Both the position numbers and the translations under genes were made by a program. This document shows positions 8,700-16,052 of a DNA stretch of 64,000 bases, piece after piece. Position 1 is the first letter of the stretch. Each line of letters opens with the position of its first letter. The notes under the pieces are model-generated. The model had not been told where the DNA came from, ran no database searches, and saw nothing but the letters and a program-made list of their open reading frames with translations. The DNA comes from JBBRHQ01 sp963815645. Lineage in GTDB: Bacteria > Actinomycetota > Thermoleophilia > Solirubrobacterales > 70-9. The stretch covers positions 744,001 to 808,000 of the forward strand of contig CAWFHL010000001.1 of the NCBI GenBank assembly GCA_963815645.1, given 5' to 3'.

Positions 8700-10296
8700 G
8701 GGCCTCGCTCGCGGCCACATCGGCGCCGGCAGGATTGACCGTGGCCTCCGCCTCCTCCAGGCTCACCGGGCCCCGCTTGGAGCGAATTGCGGTGACCCCG
8801 ACCACGGCGCCGAGCAGGGTGACTGCCGCGCAGATGCCCATCGCGTGACTGAGCGCGTAGACGAAGGCTTCCTGAGCCGCGGCGCCCGCCTGCTTCGCCT
8901 CCCCCGGGGGGAGGCCCGCGAGGGCCTTGCCGGCGGCGCCGCTGCCGAGGCTCTCGGCGATCGCGCCCTGCCGGCTCGACGGGATCCCGGAGCTTGCCAG
9001 GAGAGTGCCGAGCCGATCCGAGGAGAGGCTCTGGAAGATCGCCCCGGTGACCGCGACGCCGAGGCTGCCGCCGACCATCCGGAACATCGAGAGGACGCCG
9101 GAGGCGATCCCAGCCTTCTCGACCGGCACCGCGTTCATCGCCGCGCTGGTCATCGGCGACATCGTCATCGCGATCCCGACTCCGAGCAGCATGAAGCCTG
9201 GGAGCAGGTCGAGATAGCTCGAATCCGTGGCGATCCCGCTGAAGCTGGCCAGCGAGGCGGTCAGCAGCAGTAGCCCTCCGCCGATCAGCCAACGGGGGCC
9301 GTAACGGTCGGCGAGCCGGCCGGCGAGGGGGGCGACGATGACGATCATCAGGGTCGAGGGCAGGAAGCGGACCCCCGCTTCGAGCGGCGAGTAGCCGAGG
9401 ATGTTCTGCATGTAGAGGGCGAGGAAGAAGAACACGCCCAGCATCCCGAAAGAGATCACCAGCGCGACCACGACGGCGCCCAGGAAGTTGCGGTCGCCGA
9501 ACAGCTTGAACTCGACCATCGGTGCCGGCACGTGCTTCTCGACCGCGACGAAGGCCGCGAGGAAGACGACGAAGCCGACCAGCAGGGCGACGATCTCGGC
9601 CGAGCCCCAGCCCCAGCGGTTGCCCTCGATCAAGGCGAGGATCAGCGCAGTGAGCGAGGCGGTCAGGGTGGCGACGCCGAGGTAGTCGACCTCGCGGCCG
9701 ACGCTCCAGTCGCGCGACTCGCGGACCGCGAACAGCGCTGCCAGGACCGCCCCAGCCGCCACCGGGATGTTGAGGTAGAAGATCGCCCGCCAGGAGACGT
9801 GCTCGGTGAGGAAGCCGCCGAGCACCGGCCCCACCGCCAGGGCCAGGGCGGAGACGCCGGCCCAGGTGCCCATCGCCTTGCCGCGCTCGTGCGGCGGGAA
9901 TGCGTTGGTGATGATCGAGAGCGTCGCCGGCATCATCAGCGCGGCGCCGACTCCCTGCACAACGCGGCTGATCACCAGCGAGGTCGAATCCACGGCGAAG
10001 CCTGCGGTGGCCGAGGAGAGGGCGAAGATCACCACACCGGCGAGGAACATCCGGCGGCGGCCGAAGATGTCCCCGAGCCGCCCGCCGGTTGCGAGCAGCA
10101 CAGCGAAGGAAAGGGTGTAGCCGTTGATCGTCCACTCGAGGCCCGAGATCGAGGCCCCGAGGTCGCGCTGGATCGACGGCAGAGCGACGTTGACGACGGT
10201 GTTGTCGAGCATGATCATGAACAGCGCGAAACACATCGCCGCGAGCGTCCACCACTTGCGGTTCTCGTCGGTGATCAGGTGGCGGTAGCGGGTCAT
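8689..10296 (-). CDS. MFS drug efflux transporter, DHA2 (14-helix) family
   Basis: 535 residues from the ATG at 10296. The first helix begins at about residue 15 after Trp-Trp-Thr-Leu-Ala. Motif A is present as Gly-Gly-Arg-Leu-Gly-Asp-Ile-Phe-Gly-Arg-Arg-Arg, and the Asn-Val-Ala-Leu-Pro-Ser-Ile segment in helix 1 is typical of EmrB/QacA proton-drug antiporters. About 14 membrane segments can be counted. The start shares one base with the stop of the upstream MarR gene, so the pair is one operon controlled by that regulator. The substrate cannot be read from sequence. Confidence 0.92.
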   Translation of the reverse strand: MTRYRHLITDENRKWWTLAAMCFALFMIMLDNTVVNVALPSIQRDLGASISGLEWTINGYTLSFAVLLATGGRLGDIFGRRRMFLAGVVIFALSSATAGFAVDSTSLVISRVVQGVGAALMMPATLSIITNAFPPHERGKAMGTWAGVSALALAVGPVLGGFLTEHVSWRAIFYLNIPVAAGAVLAALFAVRESRDWSVGREVDYLGVATLTASLTALILALIEGNRWGWGSAEIVALLVGFVVFLAAFVAVEKHVPAPMVEFKLFGDRNFLGAVVVALVISFGMLGVFFFLALYMQNILGYSPLEAGVRFLPSTLMIVIVAPLAGRLADRYGPRWLIGGGLLLLTASLASFSGIATDSSYLDLLPGFMLLGVGIAMTMSPMTSAAMNAVPVEKAGIASGVLSMFRMVGGSLGVAVTGAIFQSLSSDRLGTLLASSGIPSSRQGAIAESLGSGAAGKALAGLPPGEAKQAGAAAQEAFVYALSHAMGICAAVTLLGAVVGVTAIRSKRGPVSLEEAEATVNPAGADVAASEALSA

Positions 10297-10820
10297 CAGC
10301 TCTCGAGCTCCTTCAGCTTGCGGTAGGTCTGCGCCAGCTCCTCGCGCTCCAGGAGCGTCTCCAGCGCCGAGTCGAGCTTGCGGCGCTCGGCGGCGGTGAG
10401 GCTCTCGGAGAACTCCCGGAGGCCGGCCAGGCGGGCGCTGAGAATGCGGCCGACGACCTCTTCTCCGGCTCCGGTTATCGCGATCCGGCGGATCCGGCGA
10501 TCGTCGGGGTCCTCGACCCGGGTGACGCAGCCGGCCTCGACCAGGCCGTCGACGGCGCGGCTGACCGCCGCCATCGAGAGCCCGATCTGCTCGGCGAGCT
10601 CCTTGCCCGGGCAGGCGCCCTCTCCGGCGCCGGTGGCCGGTCCGGAGAGGACGAAGAGAGCCTTGCACTGGGTAAAGGTCAGGCCGCTCTCCTCCATCGC
10701 CCGCAGCTGGCTGCCGCGGTCGAACACGAAGAGGTGGCGGAGGAAGGCGCCCAGCCGCAGCGCGGTCTCGTCGATGCCCTGTTGCTTGGGCTTCCTGGTG
10801 CTGGTCGCGATTGCTTGCAC
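10296..10820 (-). CDS. MarR family transcriptional regulator
   Basis: 174 residues from GTG. The winged-helix core shows Leu-Thr-Phe-Thr-Gln-Cys-Lys-Ala-Leu and Leu-Ser-Met-Ala-Ala-Val-Ser-Arg-Ala-Val-Asp-Gly-Leu-Val (recognition helix), followed by the wing Asp-Pro-Asp-Asp-Arg-Arg. MarR repressors release DNA when they bind small phenolic or drug-like ligands. It precedes the MFS efflux gene with a one-base TGATG overlap. No clear Shine-Dalgarno sequence lies ahead of the GTG, and an inverted repeat sits 9 to 28 bases upstream, consistent with self-repression. Confidence 0.92.
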   Translation of the reverse strand: MQAIATSTRKPKQQGIDETALRLGAFLRHLFVFDRGSQLRAMEESGLTFTQCKALFVLSGPATGAGEGACPGKELAEQIGLSMAAVSRAVDGLVEAGCVTRVEDPDDRRIRRIAITGAGEEVVGRILSARLAGLREFSESLTAAERRKLDSALETLLEREELAQTYRKLKELES

Positions 10821-10828
10821 GAAAGAAA

Positions 10829-10848
10829 TAGTTGCACAGGAACAACTA
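10829..10848. promoter_or_regulatory. Candidate MarR operator
   Basis: A perfect inverted repeat TAGTTG-N8-CAACTA lies in the 92-base gap between the divergent marR and bioA genes, nine bases from the marR start. Its size and position match the dyads bound by MarR dimers. It could repress marR-MFS and may also affect bioA, whose start is 65 bases away. Confidence 0.6.
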
Positions 10849-10912
10849 ATTCAGTGTGACACCGCTCACACGGCCGGTTCCGCCGCGGCGAAATCTAATC
10901 TCGGCCTCGCCG

Positions 10913-12268
10913 ATGCCCGAGGGTCACGCTCAACTCGACCACTCCCATCTCTGGCATCCCTTCACCCAGCAGCGCGAGTGGTGCGGGGAAGAGCCGCTGA
11001 TGATCGAGCGGGCCGAGGGGACGACCTTGATCGCCGACGACGGGCGGTGCTTCATCGACGGCGTCTCCTCGCTTTGGTGCAATGTCCACGGCCATCGGCA
11101 CGCCGGGATCGACCGGGCGATCAGCGACCAGCTCGAGCGGGTCGCGCACTCGACCATGCTGGGTCTCTCCCACCCCGGCGCAGCAGAGCTGGCGGCGCGC
11201 CTCGCCGCGATCGCCCCGCCCCGGCTGAACCGCGTCTTCTACTCCGACTCGGGCTCGACCGCGACCGAGGTGGCGCTGAAGATGGCCTTCCAGTACTGGC
11301 AGCAACGTGGCGGCCAGCACGTCCGGCGCACCTCCTTCGTGCACCTGCGCGACGCCTACCACGGCGACACGATCGGCTCGGTCTCGGTGGGCGGCATCGG
11401 CCTCTTCCACGCGGCCTACCGGCCGCTGCTGTTCGACGCCCACCCCGCCGAGCCCGGAGATGCCGCCGACATGGAGCGGATTCTGGCGGCCCGCGAGGAG
11501 GAGATCGCCGCCGTGATCGTCGAGCCGCTGGTCCAGGGCGCCGCCGGTTTGATCGTCCATCCACGCGGCTACCTGGCCGCCGTGCGCGAGCTCTGCGACC
11601 GCTTCGGGGTGCTGCTCATCTGCGACGAGGTCGCCACCGGGTTCGGTCGCACCGGGACGATGTTCGCCTGCCAGCAGGAGAGTGTCGAGCCGGATTTCCT
11701 CTGTCTCGCCAAGGGCCTCACGGGGGGCTATCTGCCGCTGGCGGCGACCCTGACCAGCGAGGAGGTCTACGCCGGCTTTCTCGGCGCGACCGAGGAGCAG
11801 CGCACCTTCTTTCACGGTCACACCTTCACCGGCAACCCCCTCGCCTGCGCCGCGGCGCTTGCCAACCTCGATGCCTTCGAGAGCGAGCGCACCCTGGAAC
11901 GCCTGCAACCGAAGATCGCGCTGCTCGAAGAGCTTCTCGCGGGCGTTGCCGAGCTCCCCGGCGTGGCTGAGGTGCGGAGCCTTGGCCTGATGGCGGGGAT
12001 CGACCTCGGCGAGCACGACCCCGCCCTTCGCCTCGGACACCGGGTGACCCTGGAGGCGCGCCGGCGCGGAGCGATCATCCGCCCATTGGGGGACGTCGTC
12101 GTGCTGATGCCCCCCCTGGCGATCTCCGATCGGGAGCTGCGCCGGCTGGTCGCGATCACAACCGCCTCGATCGAGGCCGCCCGGGCCCGGCTTCGCGACG
12201 ATCACGGTGCCAGCGTGGCGAACTCACCGCCGGACCCGCAGGCGCGGGACCTGGCGAAGGCCGCCTAG
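10913..12268 (+). CDS. bioA: Adenosylmethionine-8-amino-7-oxononanoate aminotransferase
   Basis: 451 residues from the ATG at 10913; an in-frame GTG at 10856 would add 19 residues that do not look conserved and would run through the intergenic operator side. It is a class III PLP aminotransferase: Trp-His-Pro-Phe-Thr-Gln near the start, Asp-Gly-Val-Ser-Ser-Leu-Trp-Cys, Ser-Gly-Ser-Thr-Ala-Thr-Glu-Val-Ala, Cys-Asp-Glu-Val-Ala-Thr-Gly-Phe-Gly-Arg-Thr-Gly, and the cofactor lysine Lys267 in Leu-Ala-Lys-Gly-Leu-Thr-Gly-Gly. It makes diaminopelargonate for bioD. TAATCT at 10896-10901 may be its -10 box. Confidence 0.94.
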   Translation: MPEGHAQLDHSHLWHPFTQQREWCGEEPLMIERAEGTTLIADDGRCFIDGVSSLWCNVHGHRHAGIDRAISDQLERVAHSTMLGLSHPGAAELAARLAAIAPPRLNRVFYSDSGSTATEVALKMAFQYWQQRGGQHVRRTSFVHLRDAYHGDTIGSVSVGGIGLFHAAYRPLLFDAHPAEPGDAADMERILAAREEEIAAVIVEPLVQGAAGLIVHPRGYLAAVRELCDRFGVLLICDEVATGFGRTGTMFACQQESVEPDFLCLAKGLTGGYLPLAATLTSEEVYAGFLGATEEQRTFFHGHTFTGNPLACAAALANLDAFESERTLERLQPKIALLEELLAGVAELPGVAEVRSLGLMAGIDLGEHDPALRLGHRVTLEARRRGAIIRPLGDVVVLMPPLAISDRELRRLVAITTASIEAARARLRDDHGASVANSPPDPQARDLAKAA

Positions 12269-12277
12269 ACCTGCCGC

Positions 12278-12457
12278 TCAGTCGGTGTAGGGCTCGAAGT
12301 CGGCCTTGCGGGCTCCGCAGACCGGGCAGAACCAGTCGTCGGGGACGTCCTCGAATGCGGTCCCCGGGGGGACGCCGCCGTCGGGGTCTCCCTCGGCGGG
12401 GTCGTAGATGAAACCGCACGAGGTGCAGATCCATTGCTGCTTGACGCCGACCTCCAT
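12278..12457 (-). CDS. Rubredoxin
   Basis: 59 residues from the ATG at 12457. The two iron-binding knuckles are Cys11-x2-Cys14-Gly and Cys44-Pro-x-Cys47-Gly, with the family signature Asp-Asp-Trp-Phe-Cys-Pro-Val-Cys. Rubredoxins are one-electron carriers with a single Fe(Cys)4 site, often serving oxygenases or oxidative-stress enzymes in aerobes. It is divergent from the NUDIX gene. TATTCT starts about 13 bases before the ATG with no ribosome-binding site between, so the message may be leaderless. The partner enzyme is not in the window. Confidence 0.93.
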   Translation of the reverse strand: MEVGVKQQWICTSCGFIYDPAEGDPDGGVPPGTAFEDVPDDWFCPVCGARKADFEPYTD

Positions 12458-12532
12458 GGGCGGGAGAATAGACCAGCGCCGGGTCGGGAATGCGCCGGCC
12501 GCGGGAGCTGCGGGCCGATGTAGGGTGAGCCG

Positions 12533-13174
12533 ATGGGCGAGCCACCTCCGGGGCCGGCGGAAGCGTTCAACGAGGGCGAGCCCTCCACTCCCCGGCCGGC
12601 CGGCTCGGTGATCCTCCTGCGCCGCGGCGACAGGCACCGGGACAGGGCGCTCCAGGTGCTCCTCCTGCAACGAAGCCACGAGGCCGCATTCATGCCTCGC
12701 GCCTGGGTCTTCCCCGGTGGTTCGGTCGAGCCGGCCGATGGCGAGGGCGAGGCCGGGTTGCGCGCCTGCGCGGTGCGCGAGCTCGAGGAGGAGGCCGGGA
12801 TCAGCCTGGAGCGCGGCACCGAGCTCGTCCTCTTCTCCCGCTGGATCACCCCCGAGTTCGTGAAGACGCGCTTCGATGCCTGGTTCTTCCTCGCCCTCGC
12901 CCCGGCCCATTCGCCACCCAAGCCCGACGGCGAGGAGATCGTCGACGCCGCCTGGTACGAGCCCCGCGCTGCCCTCGACGCCCACGCCGCTGAGGAACTC
13001 CACCTCGTCTTCCCGACGATCAAGCAGCTCGAGAGGCTGCTCCCGTTCGGCAGCTCCGAGGAGGCGATCGAGACCAGCCGCGGCGAACTGGTCGAGCCGG
13101 TTCTGCCGAAGCTCGTCGAGGGTAGTGAAGAGACCCGGCTGGTCCTCCCCGGGGATCCCAACTATCCGGCCTGA
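12533..13174 (+). CDS. NUDIX hydrolase
   Basis: 213 residues from ATG. The NUDIX box is complete: Gly-Gly-Ser-Val-Glu, then after seven residues Arg-Glu-Leu-Glu-Glu-Glu-Ala-Gly-Ile, giving the magnesium-binding Glu cluster. The N-terminal strand Ser-Val-Ile-Leu-Leu-Arg-Arg and Phe-Pro-Gly-Gly are typical. About 75 residues follow the box, as in the NUDT7/NUDT19-like branch that cleaves CoA and acyl-CoA diphosphates, which would suit this lipid-rich locus. That substrate is an inference from length and layout. Confidence 0.88.
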   Translation: MGEPPPGPAEAFNEGEPSTPRPAGSVILLRRGDRHRDRALQVLLLQRSHEAAFMPRAWVFPGGSVEPADGEGEAGLRACAVRELEEEAGISLERGTELVLFSRWITPEFVKTRFDAWFFLALAPAHSPPKPDGEEIVDAAWYEPRAALDAHAAEELHLVFPTIKQLERLLPFGSSEEAIETSRGELVEPVLPKLVEGSEETRLVLPGDPNYPA

Positions 13175-13238
13175 GGCTCAGCCGCCGGCCGCCTCGCCGC
13201 GGTAGCTTTCAGCCATCACCGGGACACTCCCTGAAGAG

Positions 13239-14186
13239 GTGCGAGACGTCTTCGCCCGGTTCATCACGACCGAGTTCGTGACCATGGACGCGAGCGGCCA
13301 GCCGATCGCCTGGCCGCTGACGCCCTACTACACCGACGGCGCGCCGGTGATCGAGGTGACCACCGGCGTCGGCTACCCGAAGAAGGCCGAGGACGCGAGG
13401 CGCAATCCCCGGGTCGCGATGCTCTTCTCCGACCCGACCGGCTCGGGGATCGAAAGCGGCATCCGGGTGCTGGTCCAGGGCACTGCCGAGATCGACGACG
13501 CCGACCTCGGCGCCAACCGCGAGCGCTACCGGCGGGAGTCGGCCCGGAAGCTGCCGGCGACCGTGGAGATGATGCCCCCGAAGCTGGTCGAGGGCCTGTT
13601 CAGCTGGTACTACGAGCGGATCTACATCCGGGTGCGTCCGGAGCGGATCTTCGTATGGCGCTGCGGTGAGGCGTCACCGCAGATCCTCGACTCACACATG
13701 GAAGAGGTTCGCTCCGGGCACAGCGAGGAGCCGTTGCATCCCCACCCCGTTCCGCAGGACGGCGAAGCGGTCTTCGATCAGCGGATCGAGGAGCTCGGGG
13801 GGCGTCACCCGACCGCGGCTCTCGCCTGGGTCGCCCCGGACGGCTTCCCGCTGGCGGCCCGGGCCGCAGTGCGGTGGGAGGGCGGCGAGCGGCAGGTGAA
13901 GATCACCGAAGCCGACACCGGGCTGCCGCTCGAGCCGGGGCGCGCCTGCATCACCGCCCATTCCCACCATCCGAAGTTCACCTGGCAGGAGAACTTCCAG
14001 GTCCGCGGCGATCTGCTCGAGACCGGCGGGGGCTGGGCGCTGAGGCCCCGCAGGCTGATCGGTGGCTTCGAGCTTCCCAAGGAGAGCGAGCTGGCCCGCT
14101 ACCGTCGCAACCTGGGCAAGTCGATGCGCTTCTACCGCACCCGCAAGAGGGTGCTGAAGGAGCGAGCCCAGCGGGCGGAACGCTGA
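13239..14186 (+). CDS. Pyridoxamine 5'-phosphate oxidase-related FMN-binding protein
   Basis: 315 residues from GTG at 13239. The N-terminal half is a flavin-binding split barrel (Thr-Glu-Phe-Val-Thr-Met-Asp, Trp-Pro-Leu-Thr-Pro-Tyr-Tyr, Val-Ala-Met-Leu-Phe-Ser-Asp-Pro-Thr-Gly, Val-Leu-Val-Gln-Gly-Thr-Ala). A second domain of about 130 residues resembles another split barrel. The natural start may be slightly upstream: the in-frame codons before GTG encode Leu-Pro-Glu-Glu, usual for the family, but no ATG, GTG or TTG precedes them before a stop. Such proteins are F420- or FMN-dependent reductases of unknown substrate. Confidence 0.8.
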   Translation: MRDVFARFITTEFVTMDASGQPIAWPLTPYYTDGAPVIEVTTGVGYPKKAEDARRNPRVAMLFSDPTGSGIESGIRVLVQGTAEIDDADLGANRERYRRESARKLPATVEMMPPKLVEGLFSWYYERIYIRVRPERIFVWRCGEASPQILDSHMEEVRSGHSEEPLHPHPVPQDGEAVFDQRIEELGGRHPTAALAWVAPDGFPLAARAAVRWEGGERQVKITEADTGLPLEPGRACITAHSHHPKFTWQENFQVRGDLLETGGGWALRPRRLIGGFELPKESELARYRRNLGKSMRFYRTRKRVLKERAQRAER

Positions 14187-14191
14187 GCCGC

Positions 14192-14863
14192 CTACTCCGG
14201 CGGGAAGGGCTCGAGCCCCGCAAACCAGGGGCCCGGAGGATAGGTGTGGATGCCCTCCTCCTCCATCTCGTCGCGCAGCCTGCGGAACAGCTGCCCCGCA
14301 TTCGCCAGGGCCTCCTTCAGGTCCGCCTCGGAGCGCTCCTGCAGCTTCCAGAGGAACCAGAGCTGGCGGTCATTGATGCCGAAGTCGATCTCGTTGTCGA
14401 TTGAGATCACCCAGCCGAGGAAGCCGGGGCTGAACAGCTCGCGCAGCGCCACCGGGTCATATTCGCTGGGCACGGTTGCGAGGAAGCGCTTGTTGAAGTC
14501 GATCGACTCGAACTCGACCTTGCGGCCGAGGCGCTGCATCACCTTCTCGCCGGCCCCCTCGACCGACTCGACGTTGAAGGCGGGAACTACCTTGGCCAGG
14601 TCGGGCATGTGGGCCTTGGCGAGGACCGCTGCGGGCAGCACCTCCTTGTTGAAGAGGCGACCGATCTCGCGCTCGTCGGCATCACAGCTGGCCCCCCAGA
14701 ACTCCTGATTCTCGGAGAGGCGCCCGGTTAGCCGGTTGGTGCCGCCGACGCAGAGGGCGACCGGCCCGTCCTTCGGGTTGATCCCGCCGACCGGCTCGTA
14801 GGTGAGTCCGCTGCGCTCGCCGTAGCGGCGCACGGTCCCGGCCCAGGCCTCGGCCTCGCTCAA
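14192..14863 (-). CDS. Hypothetical protein, weakly DUF3137-like
   Basis: 223 residues from a TTG start with GGAGG seven bases upstream. No signal peptide or membrane segment. A segment near residues 115-165 (Val-Glu-Phe-Glu-Ser-Ile-Asp-Phe-Asn-Lys-Arg-Phe, then an aligned Leu-Phe-Ser-Pro-Gly-Phe-Leu) resembles the soluble part of DUF3137/Galanin-type proteins often found with LemA; lemA is two genes away. I would not assign a function. It follows the SCP2 gene by 40 bases on the same strand and is probably co-transcribed with it. Confidence 0.7.
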   Translation of the reverse strand: MSEAEAWAGTVRRYGERSGLTYEPVGGINPKDGPVALCVGGTNRLTGRLSENQEFWGASCDADEREIGRLFNKEVLPAAVLAKAHMPDLAKVVPAFNVESVEGAGEKVMQRLGRKVEFESIDFNKRFLATVPSEYDPVALRELFSPGFLGWVISIDNEIDFGINDRQLWFLWKLQERSEADLKEALANAGQLFRRLRDEMEEEGIHTYPPGPWFAGLEPFPPE

Positions 14864-14903
14864 CGCCCCGCCTCCGGGGGAGCGGTGACATCCGCAGTCG
14901 AGC

Positions 14904-15320
14904 TCAAGCGTCGATCAGGTCCTGGCGCCCGTCGGCCTCGAGCTGGGCCCGGTAGCGGGGGAAGATCGGCTTGGTCAGGGGCACCAGCTTGAGGATCTTC
15001 GAGACGGGGCCCTGGGGCTTGATCTCGCCCCGGGCGATCGCCATCGTCACGTTGACCTCGCCGAGCCAGAAGCGATGCGCCGTGTCCGCCTTCATCCGCA
15101 TCGTCACCTCGGGGTCCATCTCGGTCTCCCCGCAGTCGACATCTCCCGGCTGGCCCTCCTGGAGGCGCACCGTGATCGTCGCATCGGGCTCCGTGTAGGC
15201 GTACTGGACGATCGTGTTCGCCTTGCGGAAATTGGGCCCCAGCTCCTCGTCGTTGGCGACGCTTGCGAACATCTTGCCGACCGTGTCGTAGACCTCCTGC
15301 GCGTCCTTGAAGTAGCCCAA
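14904..15320 (-). CDS. SCP2 sterol-binding domain protein
   Basis: 138 residues from TTG at 15320, supported by an AGGAGAGG ribosome-binding site four bases upstream. The fold is that of small SCP2 lipid carriers: N-terminal helix, then strands with Ala-Thr-Ile-Thr-Val-Arg-Leu, Val-Thr-Met-Arg-Met-Lys-Ala-Asp-Thr and a closing helix with Gly-Pro-Val-Ser-Lys-Ile-Leu-Lys-Leu. Such domains bind lipids or acyl-CoA. The gene is divergent from lemA, and both have a TAGGAT -10 box in the shared promoter region. Confidence 0.8.
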   Translation of the reverse strand: MGYFKDAQEVYDTVGKMFASVANDEELGPNFRKANTIVQYAYTEPDATITVRLQEGQPGDVDCGETEMDPEVTMRMKADTAHRFWLGEVNVTMAIARGEIKPQGPVSKILKLVPLTKPIFPRYRAQLEADGRQDLIDA

Positions 15321-15346
15321 GCAACCTCTCCTTCCACCGTTTCCCG

Positions 15347-15377
15347 AATCCTACTTTCAGCGCGGCCGTCTAGGATT
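15347..15377. promoter_or_regulatory. Divergent promoter region with mirrored -10 boxes
   Basis: AATCCTA (15347-15353) and TAGGATT (15371-15377) are exact reverse complements 17 bases apart. Each arm places a TAGGAT -10 box pointing outward, one to the SCP2 gene and one to lemA. The dyad could also be bound by a regulator. Confidence 0.5.
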
Positions 15378-15409
15378 GCGTCGGCAAGGCAATTTCGACA
15401 GGAGCCTCA

Positions 15410-16000
15410 ATGATCATCGCCCTCATCGTCATCGTCGCAATCGTCGTACTGCTCGTCCTTTACTACGTCGGCAAGCGCAACACGATCATCGCCTCGCGTA
15501 ACCGGGTCGATGAGTCATGGAGCGGGATCGACGTTCAGCTGAAGCGCCGCCACGACCTCGTCCCCAACCTGGTCGAGACGGTCAAGGGCTATGCCTCCCA
15601 CGAAAAGGAGGTCTTCGAGAAGGCGACCAAGGCGCGCGCCGACGCGATGGCTGCGCGTGGCCCGGGCCAGGCGGGGGCGGCAGAGGCGAACCTGAGCGGG
15701 GCGCTCACCGATCTGCGCGCCGTGGCGGAGAACTACCCCGAGCTGAGGGCGACCGAGAACTTCCAGCAGCTCAGCCGGCAGCTCTCAGAGCTCGAGGACG
15801 AGATCCAGGCCTCGCGCCGGATCTACAACTCGAACGTCCAGTCCTACAACACCTCGATCCAGCAGTTCCCCGGCTCGATCATCGCCAACCAGGGCAACTT
15901 CGGCCCGCGCGATTACTTCGAGATCGAGGACGCGACCGAGCGCGAGCCCGTCCAGGTCAGCTTCGGCGACTCGGCGCCTGAGGCACCGGCGGCTTCCTGA
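15410..16000 (+). CDS. lemA: LemA family protein
   Basis: 196 residues from ATG with AGGAG seven bases upstream. An N-terminal membrane anchor (residues 1-20, Ile/Val-rich) is followed by the conserved Asn-Arg-Val-Asp-Glu-Ser-Trp-Ser-Gly-Ile-Asp-Val-Gln-Leu-Lys-Arg-Arg and His-Asp-Leu-Val-Pro-Asn-Leu-Val-Glu-Thr-Val-Lys-Gly-Tyr, then long helices and Ser-Arg-Arg-Ile-Tyr-Asn-Ser-Asn-Val. LemA proteins are membrane-tethered helical-bundle proteins of unclear function, often beside TPM-domain or DUF3137 genes. Here the only candidate partner is the hypothetical protein at 14192-14863. Confidence 0.93.
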   Translation: MIIALIVIVAIVVLLVLYYVGKRNTIIASRNRVDESWSGIDVQLKRRHDLVPNLVETVKGYASHEKEVFEKATKARADAMAARGPGQAGAAEANLSGALTDLRAVAENYPELRATENFQQLSRQLSELEDEIQASRRIYNSNVQSYNTSIQQFPGSIIANQGNFGPRDYFEIEDATEREPVQVSFGDSAPEAPAAS

Positions 16001-16022
16001 GAGCTGCGGCAGGCCGAAGGCC

Positions 16023-16046
16023 GGGGCCCTCCCGTGGGGGGGCCCT
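16023..16046. terminator. Bidirectional terminator hairpin after lemA
   Basis: A GC stem of about eight pairs (GGGCCCTC with GGGGGCCC) and a six-base loop in the 52-base gap between convergent lemA and the cupredoxin gene. There is no T tract, as is common in high-GC actinobacteria. Confidence 0.55.
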
Positions 16047-16052
16047 CACCCC

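Noticed and set aside
8396..10255. Long minus-strand open frame of 619 codons
   Set aside because: Runs out of frame through the MFS transporter gene; the translation is Arg/Gly/Ala-rich without domains, a typical high-GC shadow.
10378..11970. Long plus-strand open frame of 530 codons
   Set aside because: Covers marR on the other strand and bioA out of frame; both real genes have full motifs and the operator lies inside it.
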